Source of the DNA: Syntrophomonadaceae bacterium
GTDB lineage: Bacteria > Bacillota > Dethiobacteria > DTU022 > UBA8154
Direction of reading: 5' to 3'
Length of the DNA: 44,258 bases
Assembly (NCBI GenBank): GCA_007135125.1
Contig: SLJK01000113.1
Span: forward strand, 1-44,258
The position numbers and the translations under genes were made by a program. This document shows positions 1-9,932 of this stretch, in pieces; positions within the stretch are counted from its first letter, which is position 1, and each line of letters begins with the position of its first letter. The notes beneath the pieces are model-generated. The model ran no database searches, had not been told where the DNA came from, and saw only the letters and a program-made list of their open reading frames with translations.

Positions 1-1146
1 TCGTTTTCTAAGGATCAACTTGCCTTTTGCGCTGCCCAGGTAGGCGCAGGGCTCGGCTACGGCTGAAACCCCTACCTGCCTGCGGACAAAAGAAGAGCCC
101 TCAAAGAGCTCCTCAACTTCCCGGATCCGCTCCGCAGTCATCAAGCGCAGGGGAACTTCCAGTTTATGAGCGGCCAGCAGCAGCCCCTGCTCGTTTTTCT
201 TGAGCTCCGCAGTAGCCAGCAGCAGCAAACTTTCGCCAGAGCGCCCCGCCTCTTCCAGGGCCTTCTCCAGTGCGTCAAGGATACTTCGGGCAGGAACACC
301 CCTGCGGCATCCTACCCCGGCAACTATATTGCGGGGTCTCAGTGTAATAAAGGGCAGCTCCTGCGGCAAACCGGGAATAGCTCTGCGGTTGGTGATGAAC
401 ACTACCCCCGCGGGCTTTTCATCTTGCGGATGCTGACAGGTGCCAGCTTCTGCAGTCCTATCCATGGAAGTTGAACGGTAGGGAGCTCCGACTCCGGAAG
501 TACCTGTCCGGGGCTGAATATTTCCTGCTGTCGGGATAACCCCTGGAGCAAAAAGTTCTTCCCCGCTGCTCACGGGAATAATGTTTCCCAGTGCCCCCGG
601 TAATTCCAGGCCGAGGTTCTCGTCACGGTAAACCAGCAAAGGTTTCCCCCTGATCTGGGCGGTGCTGATTTTTTTCAAATCCTCCTGGTTTTCCAGAACC
701 CACCCCCAACGCCTGGCCAGCAGGTCAAAAGCCATCACCCCGTGCCGGTCGGTGGATGTGGTAATTATCGGCTGCGCTCCCAGCGCTTCTGCCAGACTCT
801 GAGCAAGGTCGTTGGCACCTCCCAGGTGGCCTGAAAGAAGGCTGATAGCAAAACGCCCGCTATCATCAATCACCACTACAGCGGGGTCTTTAGTTTTACC
901 CTCAAGGTACGGTGCGGTAACCCGTACCGCAATACCGACCGCCATCACCAGTACCAGTGCCTCGAAGCGGTGGAAAATGTTTCCCACAAAATCCTGCAGG
1001 CCGCCTTCGAAGTGTTCACAGCTACTGGCATGTTCTTTTTCAACCAGCCTGGCGGGGACAAAAATTGGTGCCCGGGGATATAAACCCTGTATCTGCCGTG
1101 CCAACGCGGCGCCTTCTCTCGAAACCGCAATCACCGCCACTTTCAT
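1..1146 (-). CDS. cbiG: Cobalamin biosynthesis protein CbiG, C-terminus truncated by the window edge
   Basis: Open minus-strand frame from ATG at 1146 (ATGA overlap with cbiF stop) to the window edge. Reads MKVAVIAVSREGAALA..., with LSGHLGGAN and GVGCRRG-type motifs of CbiG. Absent from the ORF track because its stop lies outside the window. Confidence 0.85.
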   Translation of the reverse strand, partial: MKVAVIAVSREGAALARQIQGLYPRAPIFVPARLVEKEHASSCEHFEGGLQDFVGNIFHRFEALVLVMAVGIAVRVTAPYLEGKTKDPAVVVIDDSGRFAISLLSGHLGGANDLAQSLAEALGAQPIITTSTDRHGVMAFDLLARRWGWVLENQEDLKKISTAQIRGKPLLVYRDENLGLELPGALGNIIPVSSGEELFAPGVIPTAGNIQPRTGTSGVGAPYRSTSMDRTAEAGTCQHPQDEKPAGVVFITNRRAIPGLPQELPFITLRPRNIVAGVGCRRGVPARSILDALEKALEEAGRSGESLLLLATAELKKNEQGLLLAAHKLEVPLRLMTAERIREVEELFEGSSFVRRQVGVSAVAEPCAYLGSAKGKLILRKR

Positions 1147-1904
1147 GGGCGACCCTCCCGGTAACCATGAGAAAAAGATTTATCGTAGAGCTTGGAAAGC
1201 TCGTATTCGCTACCCAGGAAATCCCCCACCAGGATCAGGGCTGTCTTTTCAACCTGTTCACGGCGCACACGCTCAGCTATATCGGCCAGGGTCCCTGTAA
1301 CAACCTTTTGATCGGGCCAGGAGGCCCTCTGGATTACCGCTACGGGAGTATTTTTTGTGTAACCGTGAAGCAGCTCCCCTACCACTTTTTCCATCATATG
1401 GACGCTTAAAAAAATGGCCATGGAGCAGCTGTGCCGGGAGAGCTCCCTCAAACGTTCTTTTTCCGGCACCTCCGTTCTCCCCTCCACCCTGGTCAGAATA
1501 ACCGTCTGCGAAACCCCTGGAAGAGTATATTCTCGGTGCAGTACGGCAGCTGCTGAGGAAAAAGAACTAACCCCGGGCACAATTTCACACTCCAATCCAC
1601 GCGCCTCCAGGATGTCCAACTGCTCCCTGACCGCACCGTAGATGCTCGGGTCGCCGGTATGGACCCTGGCCACCACCTCACCCTTTATTGCGGCAGGGAT
1701 AATTTCCTCCACCACTTCCTCTAATGTCATGCCGGAGCTGTCCAGCACACGGCAGCCTTTTTGTACTCCCTCCAGCAGGCGGGGATTCACCAGCGAGCCG
1801 GCATAGATTACCAGGTCTGCACTTTTGATAATCTCGGCCCCTTTAACGGTGATCAGTTCCGGATCCCCGGGACCTGCTCCGATAAAAAAGACTTTTGGGT
1901 TCAT
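1143..1904 (-). CDS. cbiF: Cobalt-precorrin-4 C11-methyltransferase
   Basis: ORF MNPKVFFIGAGPGDPELITVKGAEIIKSADLVIYAGSLVNP..., typical CbiF/CobM SAM-methyltransferase; position in cbi operon. Confidence 0.93.
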   Translation of the reverse strand: MNPKVFFIGAGPGDPELITVKGAEIIKSADLVIYAGSLVNPRLLEGVQKGCRVLDSSGMTLEEVVEEIIPAAIKGEVVARVHTGDPSIYGAVREQLDILEARGLECEIVPGVSSFSSAAAVLHREYTLPGVSQTVILTRVEGRTEVPEKERLRELSRHSCSMAIFLSVHMMEKVVGELLHGYTKNTPVAVIQRASWPDQKVVTGTLADIAERVRREQVEKTALILVGDFLGSEYELSKLYDKSFSHGYREGRP

Positions 1905-2626
1905 AGTCTCTCCTTCCTGGCCAGGATGAGCGAAAAATAGGAGACTTCCCTTGCTGTTCCCCCGTTATGGTCTTGAAGGGGTAACGAAAAATCTCTTATC
2001 TCCTCATCCTCGTAGCCGCATTTATCAACGAGAACGCTGTCTTTCAGGAACCCAGACTCCGTTAAAACATCCCGGATGGTCTCCAGGTAAGGGGCCACTT
2101 TCATAAGCACCAGGCTATCAAACTGTTGAAGTTCTTGTGGTAATGTATTTGTTCCAGGTCCCCAGGGAATAATGGCGATCTTCCCTTCCCCTTCTCCCAG
2201 GGGAAAACCGGCCGCCCCTGCCGCGGCGCAAAACGAAGGGATACCAGGCACAACCTCAGCCTTGTAGCCCTCTTGCTTTAATTGTCTGGAGATATAGATA
2301 TAAGTGCTGTAGAGCATGGGATCACCGATAGTGAGAAAAACAACCCGCCTGCCCTGATCCAGCTGCTCTCTAACCTGGGAGCAGGACTGCTCCCAGCTCT
2401 TTTTCAGAGTCTCTTGCTCCCTGGTCATGGGAAAGAACAGGGTAAGCAGGGCACAGTCTTGCGGCAGATGCTCCCTTGCTATGGCATAAGCAGTGCTTTC
2501 TTTATGGCGGTGGGATTGGGGTATACATAATACTTCTGCTGTTTTTAAAACGTTAACCGCCTTCAAAGTTAACAGCTCCGGGTCTCCCGGGCCCACACCC
2601 ACCCCGTATAAAATTCCTTCAGGCAA
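1901..2626 (-). CDS. cbiL: Cobalt-precorrin-2 C20-methyltransferase
   Basis: ORF MPEGILYGVGVGPGDPELLTLKAVNVLKTAEVLCIPQS...; GVGPGDPELLTLKA motif; 4-nt overlap with cbiF. Confidence 0.92.
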   Translation of the reverse strand: MPEGILYGVGVGPGDPELLTLKAVNVLKTAEVLCIPQSHRHKESTAYAIAREHLPQDCALLTLFFPMTREQETLKKSWEQSCSQVREQLDQGRRVVFLTIGDPMLYSTYIYISRQLKQEGYKAEVVPGIPSFCAAAGAAGFPLGEGEGKIAIIPWGPGTNTLPQELQQFDSLVLMKVAPYLETIRDVLTESGFLKDSVLVDKCGYEDEEIRDFSLPLQDHNGGTAREVSYFSLILARKERL

Positions 2627-3233
2627 AGGACTCCACCTCTTTTCCGGCCGAAATAATAAAAACAGGATTAAGCGGTTTCAGCATGGTTCCCTGCCCCCCG
2701 GGTCCGGGCTCTCCCCTGGCGCAGGAGAGAGCAAGCAGGTCCACAGAGGTAAAACCCAGCTCCTGCAGCATCTTCAAACTGCTGTCAAGAGTCTCCAACA
2801 AAAGACAATTGAGGACCAGGACCCCGTCCTCCACCATGAGCGCACTGCATCTCTCCAGGATCTCGGGCAACCTGCCGCTGCTGCCTCCGATGACGATACG
2901 GTCAGCCGAAGATAGTGTTTCCAGGGCTTCCGGCGCGGCACCGTGAATAGTATGTAGATTGGAAAGGCCAAAAGCTCGGGAATTGCGCCCGATAAGCTCT
3001 ACCCCTTTCGCTTTTTTTTCCACAGCGGTCACCCGCCCTTCCTTCAACAGCAGGGCTGCCTCCACTGAAATAGATCCTGTTCCCGCCCCAATATCCACCA
3101 GGTGGTGATGGGGCTTCAGACGCAGTCTGGAAAGAGTCAGCACGCGCACCTCTTCCTTGGTCATGGGCACCTCGTCCCTCAGAAAAAGGCGATCCGGAAT
3201 GCCCGGCGTTATATAATCCCACCTCTTTTTCAC
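2619..3233 (-). CDS. cbiT: Cobalt-precorrin-6B C15-methyltransferase (decarboxylating)
   Basis: ORF ...GIPDRLFLRDEVPMTKEEVRVLTLSRLRLKPHHHLVDIGAGTGSISVEAA..., characteristic CbiT. Confidence 0.93.
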   Translation of the reverse strand: MKKRWDYITPGIPDRLFLRDEVPMTKEEVRVLTLSRLRLKPHHHLVDIGAGTGSISVEAALLLKEGRVTAVEKKAKGVELIGRNSRAFGLSNLHTIHGAAPEALETLSSADRIVIGGSSGRLPEILERCSALMVEDGVLVLNCLLLETLDSSLKMLQELGFTSVDLLALSCARGEPGPGGQGTMLKPLNPVFIISAGKEVESFA

Positions 3234-3868
3234 CGGTCTTCACCACTTTCGGAGATGATAGCCATTAAATTGGGATTTGAAACTTCCTTTTCCCGGAAAT
3301 CCTCCAAGCCACCGGTTAAGATTTTTTCTTCCGGGTAGGAAAGCCTTTCCCCAACAAAAACCTTCCTGTTCCTGAGCCCTTCCTCTACCAGTCTGTCGCA
3401 GACCGAAGCCGGGGTCCACCTGCTGTCGGTAAATATTATCACCTTACTGCTGCCCCTTACCAGCGAGGCAAGCTCCTGTTCTTCCCTGCCGTGCAGGCTC
3501 AGGATAAGAGCATCATGCCAGGAAAGCTGCAGGCAAGCACAGAAATACTGTAGGGCACTTATCCCCGGGACCACCTCTAAGGCCTCTTCCGGGAAATGGC
3601 GCCGCAGCACCCCCAGCATGCTGAACAAACCCGGATCCCCGGAAACCAGGACGCCCATTTTCTTTCGGCCGTAATGTTTTTTTAAATATTCCAGTATATT
3701 GTCCAGAGAACCCTTCAAAGCCACTTTTTCCGGGGAGAGTTCCCGGAAGAGGGCCAGGTTTCTCTCCCCACCCAGCAGGACATGGCATTTTGCTGCCAGC
3801 TCCATGGTTTTGGGCAGGACATACTCCGAGGCTCCGGGACCTACTCCCAACACTAAGATCTTTTCCAA
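3230..3868 (-). CDS. cbiE: Cobalt-precorrin-7 C5-methyltransferase
   Basis: ORF MEKILVLGVGPGASEYVLPKTMELAAKCHVLLGGERNL...; 4-nt overlap with cbiT. Confidence 0.92.
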   Translation of the reverse strand: MEKILVLGVGPGASEYVLPKTMELAAKCHVLLGGERNLALFRELSPEKVALKGSLDNILEYLKKHYGRKKMGVLVSGDPGLFSMLGVLRRHFPEEALEVVPGISALQYFCACLQLSWHDALILSLHGREEQELASLVRGSSKVIIFTDSRWTPASVCDRLVEEGLRNRKVFVGERLSYPEEKILTGGLEDFREKEVSNPNLMAIISESGEDR

Positions 3869-4986
3869 GTATATTCCTCCACCAGCTTCCTGGCCCGGTC
3901 GTCCATCCCCAGGATACCCTTTTTTAGGCTGAAAAGAACGGTGCCTATTTCCAGCTCTTCCGCTGCATAATCCCGGGCCCGAAGGCTCACTTTTTCCGAA
4001 AAAATATCGTACAGGTTTGAAGGCGCTAAAACCTCCAGCACGGTCAGCATCTCTTCCACGGAACTACAGCGCTGCAATTTATGAATGGTCTGCTGATCAG
4101 CCCCCAGCAGCGCGGCCTGGGCGGCAAAGATTTCAAAACGGGCATCGGCTACGCGGCTGTGGGTATGGAAAATACCTGCCGCCACCTTGAAAAGCTTGCC
4201 AATATGACCTACCAGCAGCAACCTTTTTACCCCGCGGTGACGGCATTCATCCAGTATAAAACCCACAAAATTACTCATTTTAAGCACTCTATCCGAGGGA
4301 AGAAAAAGCTGATGCAAGGCCACACTTTTCCCCAGATTTCCGGGCACCAGAACCAGAAAATCAGCGCAGCCAGGCAGCAGTTGCTGCAGCTCCAGGGAAA
4401 GAATCTCCTTAAAAACATCCTCGGACATGGGCTCTACAATCCCCGTAGTTCCCAGGATGGAAAGACCGCCTTCCACACCCAATCTGGCATTAAAGGTCCT
4501 CTCCGCCGCCTTTTCTCCGCCGGGGATACTGATGGTAACTATGACGCCGGTATTAGGAGGAAGGACACAGCCCACTTCATTGGTGATCATGGACATGGGA
4601 ACGGGATTGATAGCAGGTCTCCCCACCTCTACCTGCAGGCCGGGCCTGGTAACCGTACCTACACCCTCGCCTGCCCTTACCACAACCCCGACCTCATTCT
4701 GCATCTTCTCCACGGAGGCAAATACCTGCAGCCCGTTGGTTACGTCGGGGTCATCCCCGGAGAATTTAGTCACGGAACAGGAAACACGTTCCCCCTCACG
4801 CCGGATGTTTTCAAGGGATAGTTCCAGGGTAATACCAGCCGGGGTTGAGATTGAAATTTGCTCCCGCTGCTCCCCGCTGAAGAGCATGTAAGCAGCCGCT
4901 TTTGCTGCCGCGGCAGCACAGGAACCGGTAGTATATCCCCTGCGCAGCTTTCTGCCCTTGCTGATGGTAGTATCCCAGGACATCAC
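3853..4986 (-). CDS. cbiD: Cobalt-precorrin-5B C1-methyltransferase
   Basis: ORF with LRRGYTTGSCAAAAAKAAAYML, signature N-terminus of CbiD. Confidence 0.95.
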   Translation of the reverse strand: MMSWDTTISKGRKLRRGYTTGSCAAAAAKAAAYMLFSGEQREQISISTPAGITLELSLENIRREGERVSCSVTKFSGDDPDVTNGLQVFASVEKMQNEVGVVVRAGEGVGTVTRPGLQVEVGRPAINPVPMSMITNEVGCVLPPNTGVIVTISIPGGEKAAERTFNARLGVEGGLSILGTTGIVEPMSEDVFKEILSLELQQLLPGCADFLVLVPGNLGKSVALHQLFLPSDRVLKMSNFVGFILDECRHRGVKRLLLVGHIGKLFKVAAGIFHTHSRVADARFEIFAAQAALLGADQQTIHKLQRCSSVEEMLTVLEVLAPSNLYDIFSEKVSLRARDYAAEELEIGTVLFSLKKGILGMDDRARKLVEEYTWKRS

Positions 4987-5633
4987 CGTTGCCCTGCCTT
5001 CTCCTGGAGCATATAAAGTATGGCATTCAGAATGGCCACCGCCACGGTGCTTCCGCCCTTTCGCCCCCTGGTGCTTATAAAGGGAATATTTCGCTCCAGC
5101 AGTTCTTCCTTGGATTCCGCCGCACCCACAAAGCCCACGGGAACGCCAATGATCAGGGAGGGGTTTAGCCTGTCTTCATCTGCCAGGTTTAGAATCTCCA
5201 GCAGCGCAGTCGGGGCATTGCCGATGATATAAATTTCCCCGCTGCCACTTTCCCTGGCCGCGTAACGAATATTGGCCATGGAGCGGGTAATCCCGGCGGC
5301 TGCCGCCATCTCCCTGACGCTCTCACTGCCCACAAAACACTCGATACTACCCCCCAGCGAGGCCAGCACGGCTTTATTGACCCCGGCAACGATCATCTGC
5401 GTATCGGTCACAATCCTGCATTTGCCGCTCAGCAGGGCCTCCTGCGCCGCCTCCAGGGCACCGGGGGAAAATATCGTCAGATCGGCATAGTCAAAATCGG
5501 CAGTAGAGTGAATGATACGCCTGATAACTGTCCCTTCGCCGGGAGGGAAAACCCGTTTGCCCAGGAACTCCTCGATAATCTGCATGCTTTTTTCCTCTAT
5601 GGCAGCAGGATTCGTCAGGAAGTCTTTTATCAC
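4983..5633 (-). CDS. cbiC: Cobalt-precorrin-8 methylmutase
   Basis: ORF track extends it to 5828, but a GTG at 5633 overlapping the cbiA TGA gives VIKDFLTNPAAIEEKSMQIIEEF..., the expected CbiC N-terminus; ...GNAPTALLEIL... and GVPVGFVGAAESKEEL motifs. Confidence 0.9.
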   Translation of the reverse strand: MIKDFLTNPAAIEEKSMQIIEEFLGKRVFPPGEGTVIRRIIHSTADFDYADLTIFSPGALEAAQEALLSGKCRIVTDTQMIVAGVNKAVLASLGGSIECFVGSESVREMAAAAGITRSMANIRYAARESGSGEIYIIGNAPTALLEILNLADEDRLNPSLIIGVPVGFVGAAESKEELLERNIPFISTRGRKGGSTVAVAILNAILYMLQEKAGQR

Positions 5634-7027
5634 TTTTTTCCCCGTCTCCTTTGCTTGTATCTTCTGCACTGCTCCAGGAAGTGGTCTGCCAGAGCAGGAT
5701 TGCTGTAGAAGTGCAGGTGTGGATAGGAAGCCAGCAGTGAACCTTTTGTTATTCCGCAACTCCAGCTCTGGGGCTTTTCTCTTCCCCCATTTTTGCGAAC
5801 CAGCAGGCTGTAAGAATTCTGTGCACACTCTTCCAATACCGAATAGTGGAATTCATGCGCCCGGTAGCTGCTGCCCTTTCTGCCCAGTATATTATCCTCC
5901 TGCAGCTCAACCTCCACGTAACCAAACCGCTGTAGTTTATCCGCCATACGTATCCTGCCCTGAAAGGCTCCCACCATGTGGCGCAGGCGCTCTTCTCCGT
6001 CCGTGATCCCCTGGGAAAGATACATCAATCCCCCGCATTCTCCGTAGACAGGCATTCCTTCATCCACAGCGCTCCGCAGCTCCCCCCGCAGAGACCGGTT
6101 AGCTTCCAACTGGGGGGCGAACACCTCCGGGAACCCCCCTCCCAGGAGCATACCGTCCAGGGATGCTGGTAGAGAACTGTCTTCCAACGGGCTGTAGTAT
6201 ATAAGCTGCGCACCCAGGTATTCCAGCAACTCCAGGCTGTCCTGGTAATAAAAATTAAAAGCGCTGTCCCTGGCCACCGCCAGGTTAACCTCTTCCCGGG
6301 GAAGAGGCAGGGTCAGGGCCGGACGATTGAACCCCTGGGTATAGTCTTGGGCCAGGGCTGTCAAAGCCTCCAGGTCCACAGTTCGGCGGAGGGTATCACC
6401 CAGGCGTTCCAGCAGCTCTCTCAAACCCCGTATTTCCGAGCTGGGAACCAACCCCAGGTGTCTGCTGGGAAGCTGGATAAAATCTTCCCGGGGCAGATAT
6501 CCCAGGACTTTAACCCCTGTATCCCTCTCCACCGCTTCCTGGAGCAGGCGGTAATGTTTTTCAGTCTTTATATTATTAAAGATGACACCCTTAAGGAGGA
6601 TCCGCGGGTCATACTGTTGGTATCCCAGCACCAGTGCAGCTGCACTGGCCGCCATTCCGCTGCCATCGACAACCAGCACTACCGGAAGGTTTAAAATGCG
6701 GGCCAGATGGGCGGTGCTCCCCTGCCCACCTCCGGCTCCTTTCCCGTCATAAAGGCCCATCACACCCTCCACCACGCTGAAGTCAGCACCTGTAGCGTTT
6801 TTGAGAAACAGGTAGCGCAGGGTATCCTCACTCAGCATCCAGCTGTCCAGGTTACGGCAGTATCGGCCGGTAATAAAGCTGTGGAAGGCAGGGTCAATAT
6901 AGTCCGGGCCCACTTTGAAGGACTGCACCTTCATATTGCGGGAAAGAACCTGCAGTATGCCCATGGTTAAAGTTGTTTTGCCCACGCCACTGTGGGTTCC
7001 GGCCAAAATAAGTGCGGGTGTCTCCAA
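5630..7027 (-). CDS. cbiA: Cobyrinate a,c-diamide synthase
   Basis: ORF METPALILAGTHSGVGKTTLTMGI...; class-I glutamine amidotransferase segment PVYGECGGLMYLS. Confidence 0.95.
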   Translation of the reverse strand: METPALILAGTHSGVGKTTLTMGILQVLSRNMKVQSFKVGPDYIDPAFHSFITGRYCRNLDSWMLSEDTLRYLFLKNATGADFSVVEGVMGLYDGKGAGGGQGSTAHLARILNLPVVLVVDGSGMAASAAALVLGYQQYDPRILLKGVIFNNIKTEKHYRLLQEAVERDTGVKVLGYLPREDFIQLPSRHLGLVPSSEIRGLRELLERLGDTLRRTVDLEALTALAQDYTQGFNRPALTLPLPREEVNLAVARDSAFNFYYQDSLELLEYLGAQLIYYSPLEDSSLPASLDGMLLGGGFPEVFAPQLEANRSLRGELRSAVDEGMPVYGECGGLMYLSQGITDGEERLRHMVGAFQGRIRMADKLQRFGYVEVELQEDNILGRKGSSYRAHEFHYSVLEECAQNSYSLLVRKNGGREKPQSWSCGITKGSLLASYPHLHFYSNPALADHFLEQCRRYKQRRRGKK

Positions 7028-7047
7028 TACAGTTTTCCTCTTTTCTG

Positions 7048-8652
7048 TTACAAGTTGCAGTTCAGCCCCATGAGGCGGTAAAGCTTTTCCATATCCAGGC
7101 TTTCCTCCAGGATAGCGGCCAGGCGATCATAGCTCTCCTCACGGCGCTGCTTGGTATCAAGTATAGCCCCCTCCTCCAGGGGAGGCAGCCCCTTTTTGGC
7201 CCGCAAAGTATTCAGCCAGCGGCGGCGGAAAAGGTCGTTATGAAATAAATTATGAAGGTAACTTCCCAACAGGCGCATATCTTCCGAGGCCAGCCCGATT
7301 ACTTCTTCTTCTTCTCGATACTCTGGTATAACCCTAAGACAAGGCATATCCCGAAGTACGGTACTGCAGCCGTGGCGGATTTCGTAACCTTCAAGCTCCA
7401 GGCCGCCCAGCTCACCCCAGGCACGGTGAGAAGATATCCTGGCCTTGACCTGGCGGGTTAATTTCTGGGAACGGAAAGTTGTAGTCATGGGCAATAAATC
7501 AAGGCCTTTAATCTCCGCTAATTCGCTGCTTTCAGTACTATCAGGATCGAGCAGGTTCTCTCCCATCATCTGGAAACCTCCGCAAATCCCGACCACGCAT
7601 ACCCCCTCCTGGTAAGCCTCCCGGATCTGACGAGCACAGCCTGAAGTATTCAAAAAGAGGAGATCGTTAGTAGTATTCTTGGTGCCGGGTATAATAACAG
7701 CATCTAGTGAGCCCAGCTTCTGGTGAGGCTCAACATAACGCAGTATAACATCCTCTTCCGCCTCCAGGGGGTTAAAATCGGTATAATTAGAAATATGCGG
7801 CAGCTTAACCACAGCGATATTAAGCTCTTCACCACTTTCGCTGCCCGCTTTCTTATCCTGCAGAGAGACCGAATCCTCTTCTTCTATGCCCAGGTCTTTT
7901 ACAAAGGGGACAACGCCCAGCACCGGCAGACCCGTGCGCTCCTCCAGGTATTGCAAACCGGGCTGCAGCAGGCTTACATCCCCCCTGAATTTGTTGATAA
8001 TAAAACCTCCCACCATCTTTCTTTCTGCGGGGGTCAACAGCTCCAGGGTACCCAGAAGAGAGGCAAAAACCCCCCCGCGGTCTATATCGGCTACAAGGAT
8101 AACGGGAGCCTCGGCCATGAAAGCAATGCGCATGTTGGCAATATCCCGCTCTTTTAAATTAATCTCCGCCGGGCTTCCCGCACCCTCGATCACCACCACC
8201 TGGTTTTCGCCGCGAATCTTATCCAGGGCCTTTGCCACCACTTCCAGGGCCGTAGGCAGATAATTGTTGCGGTACTCCCGGGCACTCAAATCTCCATAGG
8301 GCTTGCCCATCACAATAACCTGGGCTACCATGTCTTCCTTGGGCTTGAGCAAAATAGGGTTCATCTCTACGGTAGCGGCCAGGCCTGCAGCTTCGGCCTG
8401 CACACCCTGGGCCCGTCCAATTTCCAGGCCGTCTGAAGTTACATAGGAATTCAGAGCCATGTTTTGAGACTTAAAAGGAGCAACCCGAAATCCCCTGCGG
8501 TAAAAGTGGCGGCACAGACCTGTCGCCAGTAAACTTTTCCCCACATGGGAAGAGGTCCCCTGCAGCATTATGCATTTCCCGTTCGCATTCAAGTAAGTTC
8601 GCCTCCTGCGAATTAATCTGCCTCGTCTCCCGGGACAGGTGCCTTCAAACAA
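7048..8652 (-). CDS. cobQ: Cobyric acid synthase (start may be internal, near ...CIMLQGTSSHVGKS)
   Basis: MLQGTSSHVGKSLLATGLCRHFYRRGFRVAPFKSQNMALNSYVT and VVGICGGFQMMG motifs. Confidence 0.95.
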   Translation of the reverse strand: MFEGTCPGRRGRLIRRRRTYLNANGKCIMLQGTSSHVGKSLLATGLCRHFYRRGFRVAPFKSQNMALNSYVTSDGLEIGRAQGVQAEAAGLAATVEMNPILLKPKEDMVAQVIVMGKPYGDLSAREYRNNYLPTALEVVAKALDKIRGENQVVVIEGAGSPAEINLKERDIANMRIAFMAEAPVILVADIDRGGVFASLLGTLELLTPAERKMVGGFIINKFRGDVSLLQPGLQYLEERTGLPVLGVVPFVKDLGIEEEDSVSLQDKKAGSESGEELNIAVVKLPHISNYTDFNPLEAEEDVILRYVEPHQKLGSLDAVIIPGTKNTTNDLLFLNTSGCARQIREAYQEGVCVVGICGGFQMMGENLLDPDSTESSELAEIKGLDLLPMTTTFRSQKLTRQVKARISSHRAWGELGGLELEGYEIRHGCSTVLRDMPCLRVIPEYREEEEVIGLASEDMRLLGSYLHNLFHNDLFRRRWLNTLRAKKGLPPLEEGAILDTKQRREESYDRLAAILEESLDMEKLYRLMGLNCNL

Positions 8653-8758
8653 GTACTAGTACTAGTTATGGAAATTAATATACCACAATAAACATCTTTA
8701 GAACAACCCTGTAGTACATTAGCTTGATTTAAAAATACAGAGCCACTCCTCTGTCGCA

Positions 8759-9172
8759 TCAGGACCCTTTTCCCCGCACCCGGCGGTGAAAAACCAGGGC
8801 AATAAGCCCGAATCCCGATAAGACAAGGGCTATCGTAGGTCCTCGGGGCAGTGCTGCCTGATGCTGATCTTCTTCCACAACATATTGGGCGCGGTGCCCC
8901 AGTCCATCATCGGCTACGATTACAGCGGCTTCAACGGGAGAATACTCAAATACCCCCTCGGTATCAACCTGCCCTCTCGATATTTCTTCATCCTGCTCGT
9001 TATAGACGACAACTTCCGCGCGACGGGCAACTGTTCCATCATCATAAACTACCTGAACCTTCCCCTCTTCCAGCGTCTCAATTAACATCAGGTGAGCAAG
9101 AACCGGGGTGGCAGGCAGGATGAACATTGCCACAACCAGCATCATGGTCGCCGTTTTAAAATGCTTTAACAT
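8759..9172 (-). CDS. CbiL/NikL-type accessory membrane protein of an ECF cobalt/nickel transporter
   Basis: 137 aa; signal peptide, ...AHLMLIETLEEGKVQVVYDDGTVARRAEVVVYNEQ..., C-terminal TM helix; located directly downstream of cbiM. Confidence 0.7.
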   Translation of the reverse strand: MLKHFKTATMMLVVAMFILPATPVLAHLMLIETLEEGKVQVVYDDGTVARRAEVVVYNEQDEEISRGQVDTEGVFEYSPVEAAVIVADDGLGHRAQYVVEEDQHQAALPRGPTIALVLSGFGLIALVFHRRVRGKGS

Positions 9173-9263
9173 AATATAAGCACCTCAATTATCTGTAATT
9201 CGCAAATCCCTGGTTAAGTTGAAAATCCTGGCTGCTTTTAACTTCTCCTGTTGTACACAAAAT

Positions 9264-9896
9264 TTACCGGGCCCGGTTGGCACTTGCTTTGGCCTCCTGC
9301 ACACCCAGGATCTCCGGCTTCGCTTTGGCGATTAATTTAAGCGCTGCCCCCGTAACCAGTGCTTCAATCGCTACCAGGGGTAAATGCCCCACCACCAAAA
9401 TATTGATCACCGAAAAAGTCCCTTCTGTAAAAGCCGGATCCGTCGATACCAGGAGCACGATGAGGATTAAAACCGTAGCTGTGACAGAAAAGCCGCCCAC
9501 CAGGGCACCTCGCAGAATAATCTGGCGCCCGGCCATGCCGTGATAGATGCTGTGCGAAAGCAGGGCCGGTATACTCAGCATAAGTGTATTGGCACCCAAA
9601 GTTGTAAGGCCGCCGTGCTGGAAAAGCACCGCCTGGAGCAGGAGTCCCACAAAAAGAGCAAGCGGGGCACGCCGCCCCAGAATCACCCCCAGTAGCCCGG
9701 CAAAAAGAGGGTGGATCGTAGAGGGACCCACCGGAATACTGATCAGGGAAACGGCAAAAAAGAAACCGGCCAGCAGGCTGGTCCTGGGAATCTCTTCTTC
9801 TTTAATGCCTTTTACAGAATAGGCCAGTACAGCAGCGGTTACCCCGGACGTAACCGCTGCAACTTGTGTACTGAGTACCCCATCGGCAATATGCAT
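9264..9896 (-). CDS. cbiM: Cobalt ECF transporter substrate-binding component CbiM
   Basis: MHIADGVLSTQVAAVTSG...; ATG at 9896 gives the Met-His N-terminus expected for CbiM metal coordination (ORF track starts at 9917). Confidence 0.93.
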   Translation of the reverse strand: MHIADGVLSTQVAAVTSGVTAAVLAYSVKGIKEEEIPRTSLLAGFFFAVSLISIPVGPSTIHPLFAGLLGVILGRRAPLALFVGLLLQAVLFQHGGLTTLGANTLMLSIPALLSHSIYHGMAGRQIILRGALVGGFSVTATVLILIVLLVSTDPAFTEGTFSVINILVVGHLPLVAIEALVTGAALKLIAKAKPEILGVQEAKASANRAR

Positions 9897-9932
9897 TATC
9901 GCCCACACCTCCAGCAAGAAACGTTTACTAAA

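Noticed and set aside
4081-4891. Long plus-strand ORFs (246 and 154 aa) opposite cbiD
   Set aside because: Antisense to a clearly conserved cbiD; composition typical of shadow ORFs in GC-rich codon structure.
4983-5828. Long 281-aa CbiC with N-terminal extension
   Set aside because: Extension overlaps cbiA by about 200 nt in another frame; GTG at 5633 gives the canonical CbiC start with a 4-nt overlap.
8653-8670. ACTAGTACTAGT direct/palindromic repeat upstream of cobQ
   Set aside because: Too short and isolated to support a regulatory or mobile-element claim.
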